The notes beneath the pieces are model-generated. The model saw only the letters and a list, made by a program, of their open reading frames with translations. It ran no database searches and had not been told where the DNA came from. From assembly GCA_039707655.1 (NCBI GenBank), contig CM077676.1, positions 240,392,866-240,456,865 on the forward strand: DNA of 64,000 nucleotides. The letters run 5' to 3'. The position numbers were made by a program, and so were the translations under genes. Below, piece by piece: positions 1 through 11,912 of the stretch. Source of the stretch: Elymus sibiricus (Eukaryota > Streptophyta > Magnoliopsida > Poales > Poaceae). Positions within the stretch are counted from its first letter, which is position 1; the number at the start of each line of letters is the position of its first letter.

Positions 1-1160
1 GAACATTGTAGTATCCAAACTCTGCTTGCTCTTCTTTAACCTGTTCCTCTTCTGTTCGTCTTTAATAAGTATAGTAGTACAATATGTTCCTTGTCGGGAA
101 GAGGAGCAGGGACATTTGCAGTCCACGTGTCTATTGGGTCGTTTCTAATCAATGCTTTCAACTCTTCGAGTTGGTCTGCCATAATATCCAAGAAATGCTG
201 AGAGCTGTGTCGCCTTTGATAGTCTAGACTGATAGTAACAGTAGTGCGCCTTCGGTTGAAGAGAGCTGCCCCTGTAGGGGATCCAAAGCCTTTGTAGCCG
301 TACCGGCAATACAAGCCCATATTTTCCAGCTAGTTCCACTTTCCCAATTTTACTCGTGATGCTTAGGGTCTTCCCATTTTATCTACACTATCAGCTGCAT
401 AAGTGCTTTGTGCCGTACTAGCAGCACTCCACCCTTCAAGCTAAACAACACACCACTCATATTTACAAAGCTTAGTTGTTCATATCTGAATGTGATATGA
501 TAATGATATTAGTTAACAGACACATTTAATTGGTCAGCTAATGTTCCCACTTGAGTTTCCAAATGCACGTGGCCTGGTTTATCATGAGCTTAGTTTCCAA
601 ATGTATAGAAAGAAGGGGAATCTCCATAATATGCTTCCTCTTCTATTCTTTAACATGTTCCTCTTCTGTTCTTCTTTAATAAGTACAGTATGTTCCTTGT
701 CAGGAAGGGGATCAGGGAGATCTGCAGTAAACAGGTCTATTGGCCGCTTCTGCTAGATGCTTTCAGCACTTCGAGTTGGTCTGCCATAATATCCAGGAAA
801 TGCTAGGAGCTGTGTGGCCTTTGAGAGACTAGACTGATAGTAACAGTAGTGCGCCTTCAGTTGAATAGAGCTGGCATGTAGGGGATCGAAATGCTTTCGA
901 TTAGTAGCTGCAATACAACCCCATATTTTTGAGCCAGTTCCACTTTCCAGATTTATTTATGATGTTATGGTTTCCCCCTTTTATCTATACTACTATCTGC
1001 CTAGATGCTTCGTGTCATACTAGCAGCACTCCATCCTTCAAGCTAAACTACATGCCACTCATAATTCCTAAGCTTAGTTATCAAATTCAAATCTGATATG
1101 ATACAGATACTAATAAAATAGAGACACATTTAATTGGTCAGCTAATGTTACTATGCGAGT
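1..1160. repeat. about 604-bp tandem duplication (two diverged copies)
   Basis: Two copies of one sequence lie head to tail. The anchor TTAATTGGTCAGCTAATGTT starts at 526 and again at 1130, a period of 604. Another anchor, around CTCTTCTGTTC, recurs at about 50 and 661. Copies differ by many substitutions and small indels, so the duplication is old. The first copy is cut by the window edge. No coding content is convincing here. It lies upstream of the CACTA second gene and may be intronic or promoter DNA of the element. Confidence 0.75.
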
Positions 1161-1316
1161 TTTGAAATGCATGTGCGCCACATATAGTGTCATGAGGGAA
1201 TACTATTTCTCTGTGCGCTCTCGTCATCATGCTTTGGCAATAAACTTTGCATACAGTATATTTTGAACCTATCATGTGCCAACTATCATTACTTCTGGAG
1301 ATCCCAACAGGGAGCC

Positions 1317-1424
1317 TATTTTTTTTTGAGCAATAGTGCCAGATTATATTAATGTATGCACCAAATTACAACACACATGGGCTCTCTCATCAGAATTCCA
1401 GAGGTAGCACACAAGGGTTTACAA
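1317..1424 (-). mobile_element. short 5'-truncated LINE-like retrosequence
   Basis: On the minus strand the segment ends in CTATTGCTC followed by a run of A, the style of grass LINE 3' ends. It is flanked by an imperfect direct repeat, GGAGCCTATT at 1311-1320 and GGAGCCCCTATT at 1425-1436, compatible with a target-site duplication. About 110 bp long and non-coding. The call rests on the A tail and flanking repeats only. Confidence 0.4.
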
Positions 1425-2799
1425 GGAGCCCCTATTATATTAGGATATCCTATGCATTTCAAAGATAATCTCACTACTATTTCTATTTTCATGCATATCA
1501 GATATTGAACATGATCACAATGAATATGAGAATGCGCGCATCAGAGGAATACTGCGGAAAAGTGCAATGGCTAACAAACTTGGCATCAAGGGATTGGGTT
1601 CCATTCTGGATGGAATGAAACCCACACGCTCCTTACCTACAGATTCGTGTTCAGAATATGATCCTAATGACTATTCTGAGCTCGTGCAGTCAAAGGCAGA
1701 TCGCCTATCGTGTTCACCCATCAAGGTGCCTGTTCTAATTTGGCAAGGTTTTATTGGTTGCACGTATCTTGCATTTCTTCTACTTCGTTGCACCGCCATC
1801 TGCTTAGTTTACTCATCATATATGTGAAGATGCCATGCCCATCCATTATCAATACCTATTCCATCTGTCATCATACCATGTTTTTCCATTCAAATGTTGT
1901 TCTTGTGTATCAGACATCCAAAAGGAAGAGGGTGATTGTAGAACCTGAAGGAGTACAAACAAAGTCTTTGAAAAAGGTGGTGGTACCAGAGAAATCAGAT
2001 AGCACCCCACTTATATTGGCGACAGAACCAGTGCCACAAAACCTAGGCCCGACTCTAGCAGACTATACCCATACTCCACTGGCCATACCACTAGCCCCAC
2101 CACACAGGAACCGCACTCCAGCAAAGGGTATGCCAATTTCAGTTGCCATACCACCAGCCGTACCACAGAAAAATCCCAATCCAGCAAAAAGTACACCAAA
2201 TCCACAGGCCAAAGACCTATTCCAACTGCGGAGTGCCCCAATTCTTGCAGATTGGAACCCCATTCCCAGTTTAAAAGACAATGCTGCAATGTTGTTAGGA
2301 ACCATGTGCGTATCTTCCCATCATGGGAAGATTATAGTGAAGACAAACACCATTTTCACATCTTCCTGTCGCACTTATGTGTAAGTGCTATTATTCATGG
2401 TGATTATTGTCTTGTTTTCTGTTGATTGAACACATCAATGATTTACATTACATTCTTCTAAATAGGAGAGGGTCAATCTGGATAGTCATGACAAGCAAAG
2501 CTTGCTTGCGCTTTTCAAGGATGCGTTGCAGCAGTATCGGTGTTACCTGAGGCAAACACACTTTGATGGCAAGTCTATAAACGAAATTTCGGTGAAGTCT
2601 CCTATGCTAAATTTACAAGATATTGAATGGAAAAACCTTGTTATGCACTGGTATCGTCCCCAGGAAGAGGTACTGTCTATGAGATCACATGACAATTTGA
2701 ACTCCTACATTTCTGCATGTGCCTTACTGATCTCTTTTGCAGGAAAACTGATTGAAGAAGAATAACGGTTTGAAATGGATGATGGGATATTGCAACTAT

Positions 2800-3348
2800 G
2801 CTGCTCGCTGCTTTGCTCTTGTTAGTACCTGCTGCCCTGTATCGATGTACTTACATTCGTACCTGGTTGATTATGTCACATTTGTGTGCATGATAGCTTG
2901 CTTATCCATTGTTCGCTCCAAATTATCAGATCTATATTAATGCTTACATTAATGTAGAATAAACCCAATGCTTATGAAGAAGTTTAGCTCTGCATTGTTC
3001 TTGTAAGTACCTGTTGTCCTTTATCACTGTACTTACATTGACAGCTAGTTGTTCATGTACCATCACTCTGCAGCTTATTTCCCCTTGCCCTCCATTTTCT
3101 AGACCTTATCAGATCTATGTTTACTCTTACCAAAATGTTGAATAAAAAAAATGCTATCGAAGAAGTTTAGCTCTGCATTGCTCTAGTCAGTACCTTTTTG
3201 CCTGTACCGCTGTACTTACATTTCTAGCTAGTTGATTATGTAGCATCACTCTGCATCTTAGCTTAAATATTCTCCATTTGTTCCTATATTATCACATCTA
3301 TATTTACGCTTAACAAAATGTAGAATAAAGGCAATGGTTATGAAGAAG
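2800..3348. repeat. three tandem copies of a ~182-bp unit carrying a splice donor
   Basis: The motif (G)TNAGTACCT starts at 2821, 3003 and 3186, periods of 182 and 183. Each unit runs from TTTAGCTCTGCATTG-like sequence through a TGTACTTACATT block to AATGTAGAATAAA and GAAGAAG. Copy 1 overlaps the end of the short exon starting at 2743. Copy 2 carries a consensus plant 5' splice site (TTGTAAGTACC), and copies 1 and 3 carry variants. The rest of the intron up to 4094 is non-coding. Confidence 0.8.
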
Positions 3349-3666
3349 ATCCTGTGGTAAACTACTTGAATTGCCCCCCCCCCCCCATCAGCATGGACAA
3401 GGGCTTTATAGAGCCCGTCTTCACTACTAACGTAAGTTTGTCCTTCTCGAGCCTTCAAACTTTGTTAAGTATATTTGGATAGGCATGACTGCAACTGTTG
3501 TTTATTTTTCATGTTTGCATCAAATTGCATGTTTAAAGTTTCTTATGAAGAAGTTCATAAACATAAGTTTGTCCTTCTCAATTTAAGTTTTTAGTTGTAC
3601 AACCAAGTTCCTTATTCATACCATGTAAATGAAACTAAACAGAGCAAGTGATCTTCTTTAGAGTGC

Positions 3667-4043
3667 ATGCATGCTTGTATTCTTGATCTGTAATCCAGGG
3701 GTGTGGTGAAACTACCCACTCCAGCATAATGTCATATCCTGCTATGTCTTAACTATGAACTATGCCATATTTTGTTAATGTTATTTAAATCATGTCTCCT
3801 TATTTGCCAATCTGAAATGGGATTAATTGACAGCACACTGGCCATTGATGCTTATACGTTCTTTAGCACCGCATGTATGCTTGTGTTCTTGATCTGTAAT
3901 CCAGTGGTGTGGTGAAGCTGGCCACTCCTGCACAATGCCATATCCTGCAATGTCTTAACTATGAACAATGCCATATGATGTTAATGCTATTTTAAACCGT
4001 GTCTCTTTATTTGCCCATAAGAAATGGGATGAATTGACAGCAC
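3667..4043. repeat. 206-bp tandem duplication in the last intron
   Basis: GATCTGTAATCCAG occurs at 3685 and 3891, and AATTGACAGCAC ends both copies (about 3838 and 4043), giving a period of about 206. The copies are roughly 85-90% alike by eye. Copy 2 ends about 50 bp before the acceptor of the final exon at 4095. Non-coding. Confidence 0.8.
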
Positions 4044-4779
4044 TGATGCTTATATGTGCAAAACCTGTTATCTGTTTTCTTCTTTGTCTTTCAGAGTGAT
4101 ATCTCTGACGCCAGGAGGAACTGCCACAATGATAGTGAGACAAACCCATCGCTTGTCCCTCTAACATATATTGCAGGGAAGAAGGCAACACATCTTGGGG
4201 ATAGCGATACAACCCCAAAGTCATGTCTTGATGTACTGTCGAAGTTACTCGCTAATAGTAGTGACACAAGCTTGATGAAGTCGCCGCCTGAATCTGTTCG
4301 ACTTCTTCAGTCTCAAATTCAACCAGAAAGACATGCTTCATCTCAACTCCTACTAGAACTCCAATCTCTATGGAAGATTAACCAAAAGTACAGGACGTCA
4401 ATTGATGCTATGCAGCTAGAGTTGGAGGATATAAGCGTCAAACAAGCGCAGTCTCATAAGCTTGCTCGGCTGCTTGTGCTGCAGCTCCCGGGCAGGGCTA
4501 ACCTTTCTTGAACTGTGTTGAAGTGTTGTCGGTTCTGTATATTATTTTGTCGGAGTGTTTATTTGCACTGGTGGCGACCTTTGATGCCCAGTGTATGTAA
4601 TCTGCTGTCTGGTTGCGCTTTATTATCACTGGCAGCGGACTTTAATGCCTAGTGGATGTAGTATGCCGTAATTTCTTTATTGCATAGTCTAGGTTAATTC
4701 TTCGTCACGATGCTGTAATTTATTTACTGTATATGCTGTCGTCACTCTCTGAAAAAGCCATAACCTTCGACCGAGCGCA

Positions 4780-5690
4780 ATGGGCCAAATCGTTAGGTTT
4801 ATATAAAAAATTACGGTACAAAAACTGGCTGGCCCACCAATCACTATAAATGGGCCGAATCATGGGCCCACAATCATCTAGGGTGCCTAGACTTAAACTG
4901 GCCCACTATTAGTTTCAGGCCTTTTATAGGCCGAGTAAACCGCTTGCCTTAGATGGGCCACAAAATACAATAGGCTTTTAACAGGCTAAAACCGGAGCAC
5001 AATATGGGCCGTAAACGGGCCAATTTGGGAATGGTCGGTTTAAGGGCCCGTAGCATAACGGGCCGTTAACAGGCCGAAAGTCATCACATGCCTAATTCTA
5101 TCGACAGGTATAACGGGTTGTTAATGGGCTAGAATACATGACAGGCTGAAAATGGCCCAATGGGTTAACAAACCACAAACGGGCCGATTGTAACCACAGG
5201 CTGAATTTGGCCCATTGGCATAACTGGCCAGTAACGGATCGTAAGTAATCGAGGGCCGGAAATGAGCCCAAGAATTTATGGGCCCTTAGAAGGCCGAAAG
5301 AGAACATGGGCTGGAAATGGCCCAACTGAATCATGGCCCCTTAAATGGGCTCAAAGCAGTTCATTGTTCATGATGGGCCTGATTCACCACGGGCCGTCAA
5401 TGGGCCCAGAGATGCAAAAGGCCTCATATGGGCCGAAAGAATTCACGGGCCATAGATGGGCCGAAAGTGACAACGGGCTGGAATCATATGGGACGGCCCA
5501 CGTGACGCTACTGGGTCGAATTTTTAAAGGCCATAACGGGCCGTGAGTACCTGGGCCGTAAATGGGCTGTATGCGAACAGGCCGGTAACAGGCTTTCCAT
5601 GGGCCGGCCCGTTAACTTTTGACCAAGTCAAACGGGCCGACCTTTATAACCTAAATGGGCCACTGTTGGGCCGTGCCACGTGTCACTGTT
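4780..5690. repeat. CACTA subterminal GGGCC repeat array
   Basis: Dozens of short units of the form ATGGGCC, ACGGGCC, AGGCCG and GGGCCGTNA occur in both orientations with irregular spacing across about 0.9 kb. They stop before the conserved terminal 400 bp. Dense subterminal repeats are the binding platform of CACTA regulatory proteins (family knowledge). Short ORFs across the array are by-products of the repeat, not genes. Confidence 0.7.
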
Positions 5691-6059
5691 CCATAGGTGT
5701 GTCTCGTGCAATGAATGGACGACATCTGTTGCAATGCCGACCTGACATGTGGATCAGTTGGCCAATGAGAATTTTACACATGGAAAATCCCCATTGTCCA
5801 GGGCTGTTAACGGGTTATTGGATCCAAACTAGAACCCGATAGCTTAATGGCAACCCGTTACGGTGGATGCCACGTGTCGGTTACCCTTGATGAAAACACT
5901 TCCATGACACGACATTTATCATCATGGAAGTGGACACTTCCGTGATGATAATTTTAGTATTGTCATGGAACACGTCTACGACGGCACATGTATGATTATC
6001 TTGATTCTGTCATAAAATTGTCACGGATGTACATGCATGACAGAAAACTTGACCTACTG

Positions 6060-6099
6060 TGACAAAGATGTATCATCACGGAAGTGTTTTTTTGTAGTG
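6060..6099 (-). repeat. CACTA 3' terminal inverted repeat
   Basis: The plus strand ends ...GTTTTTTTGTAGTG at 6099; reversed, this begins CACTACAAAAAAAC. The next bases inward (CTTCCGTGATGATACAT on the minus strand) recur inverted and degenerate around 5905-5950, giving short internal hairpins. The partner TIR is outside the window. Confidence 0.75.
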
Positions 6100-9000
6100 T
6101 GAGCTATATCCATATGCATACGAGAATGCCACTCTACTTTTTCATTTCGGATGACACTCAGTGCCTTCATGATCTCAACAATTTATTTGTTTAGCCCTTT
6201 TTGATCGTACTCAGTCTTGGCTTCTTTCTTCATATCCTCAAGTACTTTCTTGTCATTGACTGCCTTTTTGAGCTTCTTTGAGATCTTCTTCAGCTCGGCG
6301 ATGTGCTTCATTACCATTTCGGTAACATCATTGGGCTGTCCCAAAGTGCTCAATTCATTAGATTTGCATCATTAGTTGTGCTGTCAATGATATCAATGAT
6401 TAGCTTGAAATCATACTTTGGTTCCTCTATGGGAGCAGGAACATTGGGCTTGGCCTTCTTGGCAGACACATCAACTTTTTTTGCAGTCGACAGCTTTCTC
6501 TTCGCTGCAGTTTTGGTCAAAGTTCTCGGGGGCAGCAGAACCTGAAGCTTTATCAGTGACTGGAGGTGGAGCATGTCTGGGTGATCTTCTAGGTGATGGC
6601 ACCACTTTAACTGGTGAGGGACTTGAGCTGGCCTGTCAAGAATGGCAAGCCGATCATATAGGGGAATTTCATCAGCAGTATCTTCGCTTGTTGACTCATC
6701 AAATGAGTCAGAAGCAGCTTTCTTGGTCCTCTTGATGACAGTTTTCTTTCGTGGAGCTAAAGGGGAAACTAATTTCTTCAATTTGCTTGCTTTGGAAGCA
6801 GAGGAAAATTTCTTCTTTTGTTGCACATCTTTGTTGGTAAGGGCAACATTCTCAGTCTCAACCTGCTTGGCCTTGGCCTCTTTGGCTTCGCACTTTGCCT
6901 TAGCCTTTGCTCTCTTTTCTACTTCATTCGGGAAGTTTTCAATGGTTTTGTAACACCCCAAAAATTGGGTTATCAATTTTTGTGCTGTTATTCTTTCCCG
7001 AGCTTTCTTTTTCAAAATCTTTTCTGGAGTTTGTTGGATGATCTGATGAACCCAGGCAATTTTCAAACTTTCAGAACCTTGCCCATGTCTTTGATGCTGG
7101 CCAAGACCTATCTGCATCACCCCAAAACCCATCTGAACCCTAATTCCAGATTTTGGAATTTAAAACCCTGCCTTTGTGATTACAAAGGAGCTATCATTTC
7201 CCATGCTCTGTTGATCCTCCAAAAATTCCCAGAAACCCTCCTTCACCTACAAACCCTGGATATGCAAAAATATTGCTAAGTCATAAGCAATATTTTTCAT
7301 CTGGGATTTATTTCTTTTCCTGCCTTTCTGAGGAATTAAATCCAGAAGGATAGTTAGACATCTCTAAAATTCATAAAAATTTGTGGAGATGATCTTTGTA
7401 ACTATTCCAAGCTCTGGTAAAAATATTGGCCAAATTTAAATAAGGAAAATTCCCTTTTTCCTTGGCAAGGCCAATATTGCCTCTCTGCCACTTTCCAAAG
7501 GAACTACCATTTTGGTAGCCAGGAAAATTCCCAAATAATTTGTGGAGCTTCTCCTGTATATATATTCACCATTTTCATCAAAACCTCATGTTCCATAGTT
7601 TAATATTTGAGCACATGATCCAATGCAAGTTTCTGCCTTGTCTGAAACTTTGTGAAGGAAGTGCTTGATTCCTTGATCCAATTGATCTGAAATTTTGCAG
7701 GGTAGTTAATATTGATATATTACTACTGCACACCAAAAATTAGCTCAATTCATCTATCCAATCTTTTTCTATGATTTTCTCAAGTTTCTGTTCAGATTCC
7801 ACCTGTGTGAAGGAAGTGCTAATTATATTTGCTGGTTTGCCCTCAAAAATTTTGAGCACTCTTTCATATCCAAATTATTGCCACATGCCAAAATTCAGAT
7901 CCATTTGCCTAGCCAATTTTTCTCAGAAAATTCCCAAAGTTTCTGTTCAGTGAGAAGCATTGTGAAGGAAGTACCATTTTTATTTATCCAAATGGTATGA
8001 AAAATTTACAGTGCCTTCATATGACCAAATCATCATATTCCACCAAGTTTCAGCCCAATCCAACACTCCATGTGAGTGCTACTTCATGATCTAGATTCTA
8101 GACCAGATTATGCGGTTGTACAGCAACTAGGTTAAATCTTGGTCCAAATCTTTCCAAATTTCACAGGGTTGTAGTCCTTCCTATCCTTAGTCTCTGTGAC
8201 AAACTGGTTGGCCCATTAACCCCTTGCTTTAAACCCAACACCCACTCTAAGTTTGCTGCTGTTTAGGTTTGTGCCTCCTGTGATCACATAGTGGGCCATG
8301 GGAATCGTTCCTTTGCGTTCATCAGCTACTGGGGGAGTGAGCTACTCGCCAGACATACCCGGGCTGGCCAGTGCGCGTGGGAGCACTGTGTGCACGCGGT
8401 GACCACGCGTAGAGCGTGTGCGTCGCCTGTGCACCGCGTGCACAACGCACTGGACCCCTTTGGGGAGGTCCACACGGTCGCCCAGCGCGTCCCCGAGTGC
8501 CACGACCTCTCCCGCATCGCATGTGCTCCGATTCTCCTCGTCCCGTAGCCGTTGGCCGCGCTCGCCGGCACCGCGTCCATCGCCGGGACGCCGCCACGTC
8601 CCGCACCGCGTCGCCACAGTCCCCCCCCCCCCCCCCCCCCCCCCCCTGCCCGAGCCTTCTCCGTGGCCTATTTAGCGCGTGCCCGAGCCCCCTTTGCCAA
8701 CCGCACTTCTCCCCGAGCTCCAGGAGCTCCCATCTCCTCCAATGGCCGAGACGGCCGCCGCCGATCCCCTCGGCTAGCCACTGCTCCTGGCCCTCCCCCT
8801 TTCTTTTCTTCTGCTCCTGGGCCCCCCTCTGGACCCTGCAGGCCGCCGCCCCCCTCTACTCCGGCGAGGGCGCTCTGCCGGCGCGGCCCTCCCCGTCACA
8901 AACTTCGGCCGCCGCGGCCTGCCTACGGCGCCGGCCATGTGGGCCACCTCGAGCCGTCCCGAGTCCATCCCCGAGCGCGGCAGGGAGTGGCGGAGCCTCT

Positions 9001-11912
9001 CCGCTTTTCGGCTGGCCCTGGGGAGCCGTGGGGCGACGGCTGCATCACCGGCAAGCGAGCTCTCCCCTGCTTCTGTCCCGACGGAGAAGAGGACCAGGGA
9101 GGAGGAGAGAGAAGTCGCGGCGGGCCCCGCCTGTCAATCTCTCTGGCGCTGACCTGGCGGGCCCGTTGACCGGCTTTAGTGAAAACACATTCGAAGAAAT
9201 ACGCTTTCCCCTTGGGAAGGCGTATTCTGCCACCGCCTCGCGCAGAAATGCACTTACGTTACTCCGAAGGCGTATTCTGTAAAATGCGTCTTCAGTCCAG
9301 CCCGCCGCCGAAACCACTACTTTGCGGGCGTTCGCCCGTTAAGGCCAGAAACGGACAGATTTTTGTCTGTTTTCTGCCTAACGAACGAACGACCGTAACT
9401 TTGCGACCGTAACTCCGATTGAGGTGAATCCAACGCCCACATTTTCAGTTCGTCAAGCCCGTTCCGATGGTGCCATTTTCATAATGATGTCACACATTGA
9501 AAATACCATATTTGCCCTTCCTCGAATCCAGGCCTCTCCCGAGAGCACCGTTTCCGGCGACTCGTTTCCAATGGATCGTCGCACTTTCACCCGGCGTATT
9601 AGTCCACCCCGAGGCAAGCCAACCTCTTATCATGGGCACCGGACTTGCATGTTGACTTTGCTTGAACCCTGTGCGTGTGTAGCTGTAGTATATTCATATG
9701 ATGCTTCTGTCGGCAACTATGGTATATGTTAGTATTGCTTGCTATGCCATGCTATAACTAGACTTCTTTCTAGCTTTTGCCATGTTAGAAATAATGTTTT
9801 CTTGATAATATCATGTTATTACTGTGAATGTATCCTGTATCATGTCTGTCCATGCTGTTGTGATCCTGTCATACCATTGCCATGCTACATATGTCATATA
9901 TGCTATGCACTTCATAAGTTTGCTAAACATGTTTATTAATGCATTCATGATATTCATGCTTATAATCTTGATGACGTGATTAAATGATGGAGATGAAAAG
10001 AACATGTGTTAATAACAACAACCACCTCCATCGGCTGGATCGTGTCATAGTGCCACCGAATCGAGCTCACCAGTGCAGCCACACTTGCCTTATGGGGGGC
10101 CCTAATTCGGTCTATTGTCATGCCTCTCGCCGGTGCCTCCAACTAGGGAAGGTTATGTGCGCGCGCTACCCTGGCCCGGTGGGCGGCCATAAGCCTTGAG
10201 TGCCCGAGTTGTTTGCGCGCGGTTGTCCCCGTTTGGGACGGTTTGTTCGGTTTGGCCACGACGGTGGCAGCCACAAAGGTGGCGGATGTCACAAGTTAAC
10301 ATCAGGTGCAACCCAGGACATAGCCCAAAGGGGAGTTTGTTGGGAGTGGCCGGGAGAGTGTCATGCAATAGACTGGTTTTGTCGGAACGTCGTTGGTCCA
10401 CCCGAATGGGAGCACGAGGCCATGAGTTCCGTAGTGTGGGTACAGTGTACTAACCTCTGCATAGTGTATAATCTATCGATAGCCGTGTCCTCGGTTATGG
10501 ACACAGTTCGTACTAGGTCACACTATCTGGTCTGTGTCATCATGGAGGATAAACCTGATATAATGAACTTGTTAAAGAATGTGCTATAAAGTAAATGTGG
10601 TAACTTGGACTATGAGATAGTCGCGAGAAGTCACGGAGTTGTTTTGGACACGATTATGAGATGAGATCTCGGTGAGTCATGAGCTAGCCCAGAGGGGCAG
10701 TGGCAGTGAAACTGGTTAATGAACAACATATTACTATAACTCGCCAAGGGAGGTAATGGTAATTTACTTTCCAGTATAGTATCATGCATGTCTTGTAGAT
10801 ACAACTATGCCATGCCATGATATGCCATGATATGCCTTGATATGCTGTGATATGAGTTGGTATAGATGTGCTTGATCCATGTTTCTTGCTAGTACCATGC
10901 CATGCTTATCCTTTGCCATGAGAAAAATTTATGTATGAGCATAGGGCTTGCTTTGTCATATGTTTGTTTGGATGCTATGTATTTGGTTGTCTTGCGAGTA
11001 CATTCAAAGTACTCACCTGGCCTTGCACGTGGCCAGAATGCAGGAGAAGACTTGTCGTGCTAGACCGTAACCTCGCCAGTCCTGTGAGTTGTGGAGCCCA
11101 GCCAGAGTCGACGTGCCGCTTAACCAAGACTTCCGCCGCCATTTAGATAACCTTAGAGCTATGCAAACCCGTGTATTCATCCGCGATGTAATACTCTATT
11201 TCATGTAAATGAAATATATTTTGTGCTTGGAATGCTGTACCATGGACCTGTCATGCGTCAGGTGTTATCCTGGGCTAACGTGCGAAGGCCCCTGCTCCGT
11301 GCGGATCGGGGTGCCACAGGTTTTGAGCGAATTAGGATGAGAATTCAGAGGCGGTGGAGGCCTTACTTTCTCATCTCCTTCATTAATGCAGCCTTCAGCA
11401 ATGCAATCGTTCCAAGGTGGAGTGAAGGCAAAAAGGATCTGGAACTTTTCACAAACATTTTCATATTTGTACCATTTCTTCGCCCAATGGCGACGAATTC
11501 TTTGCAACCTGTTGTTGCGATCATTAGTTGATTCCTGTCCTGGTGGAGTTCTGTAGCCATCCGGATCTGACATTTCAGGAATGGTATTCTTTTCTCTGCC
11601 ACGACCACCCTTCTTAGCATTTCCATCAGAAAATAGTGTCAAAGCATTAGTGACTAAATCATCCTCGGGCTGACTGACAGGTGTTGGAATCTCTTCTGCA
11701 ACTTCTTCAGGCTCAGCAGCCTTCTTCTTCTTCGGAGCCTTGGGTGGCTTTGAAGGATTTCCTCCTCCTCTCATTTCTTTTGCCCAGATTTTGGCGAAAT
11801 TTGAGGCAATTCTTCCTCTGATTCTGAATGCTCTCGAGAACTGGAAACCATGAGCCACCTGTGAAATAGAGTAGATGCGAGGGGAAAACGAGGTAGGGTC
11901 ACAAGCATGCAC
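6100..11912 (-). pseudogene. S1 ORF3: accessory ORF downstream of gag, interrupted by a solo LTR
   Basis: The right half (11858 to 11324) encodes an acidic start (Met at about 11852) and, after a one-base slip, a Lys/Pro-rich segment, then RRHWAKKWYKYENV, AFTPPWNDC and RPPPPL. The equivalents in S2 ORF3 are RRHWVRKWFNYEFV, AFHPPWGDY and RPPPPP. The solo LTR splits it within an Asn-Ser-Leu-Lys stretch, and the frame resumes at 6948 with a charged coiled coil rich in KAKAK and KKK motifs, then a second helical region down to 6100, where the CACTA cuts it. Several stops and frame slips are present left of 6560. A candidate 5'UTR intron (12274 to 11859) ends in CTATTTCACAG just before the first Met. 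Function unknown; the basic runs suggest nuclear or RNA/DNA contact. Confidence 0.55.
6949..11318 (+). mobile_element. 4.37-kb solo LTR
   Basis: The segment starts TGTAACACCCC and ends GGTGCCACA and is flanked by perfect GGTTT repeats (6944-6948 and 11319-11323) inside a continuous S1 reading frame. No second LTR, PBS or internal region is present, so it is a solo LTR left by LTR-LTR recombination. Contents: an AT-rich first 1.6 kb, a GC-rich block at 8400-9180 with a 26-base C run (8621-8646), a hairpin (9198-9226), short ATGATATGCC tandem repeats (10807-10862), and a poly(A)-signal-like stretch near 11188-11225. The last feature suggests plus orientation. ORFs over the GC-rich block (for example 8416-9282) have no recognizable domain. 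The length recalls long-LTR Gypsy or LARD families such as Sukkula; identity not established. Confidence 0.85.

Larger units (their letters stand above)
1502..4511 (+). pseudogene. CACTA second-ORF protein, Ptta/En/Spm (Transposase_24)-like, broken
   Basis: Exons can be placed by splice signals: 1502-1725 (donor AAG|GTGCCT), 1914-2380 (acceptor GTATCAG, donor TGT|GTAAGT), 2466-2669 (acceptor AAATAG, donor GAG|GTACTG), a short exon from 2743 (acceptor TTTTGCAG), and 4095-4511 (acceptor TTTCAG). Exon 1 may have a part upstream; its first visible ATG is 1567. The product has a basic N-terminus (TSKRKR), a Pro-rich middle with repeated PxPAK motifs, a WKNLVMHW block like plant Transposase_24 proteins, and a C-terminal helical segment. 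Two lesions are visible. Exon 2 must change frame by one base near 2290-2310 to join exon 3, and the exon at 2743 reads Glu-Asn-stop (TGA 2749-2751). Such proteins bind CACTA subterminal repeats (family knowledge). Loss of function is inferred; unseen splice variants could rescue it. Confidence 0.55.
1..6099 (+). mobile_element. CACTA transposon, 3' half (left end outside window)
   Basis: The right terminus at 6099 reads, on the minus strand, CACTACAAAAAAACACTTCC, the classic CACTA inverted-repeat start. It is followed inward by about 220 bp of terminal sequence and then by roughly 0.9 kb of GGGCC-rich subterminal repeats (4780-5690). Upstream, on the plus strand, is a multi-exon gene (1502-4511) resembling the second CACTA protein (Ptta/En/Spm-type). 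The gene points toward this terminus, as expected for that ORF. The element abuts S1 coding sequence at 6100, so it inserted into S1. TGA at 6100-6102 is the probable 3-bp target duplication, but the other copy lies outside the window. The transposase (TNP2) and left TIR are not visible. Confidence 0.7.

Noticed and set aside
4745..4790. CACTCTCTGAAAAAGCC as a possible left CACTA terminus
   Set aside because: Only the first four bases fit the right terminus, no 3-bp duplication matches, and the CACTA-type gene upstream shows that the element extends left of the window.
5262..5842. ORFs in the GGGCC repeat array
   Set aside because: Repeated Gly/Pro/Trp words come from translating subterminal repeats; not conserved coding sequence.
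8416..9282. Long overlapping ORFs in the GC-rich block of the solo LTR
   Set aside because: Several frames on both strands are open at once because of high GC and poly-C. Translations are Pro/Arg/Ser low complexity with no domain.
6949..11318. Firm naming of the solo LTR as Sukkula or another known long-LTR family
   Set aside because: Only the length and general style agree. A database comparison would be needed, so the name was not used.
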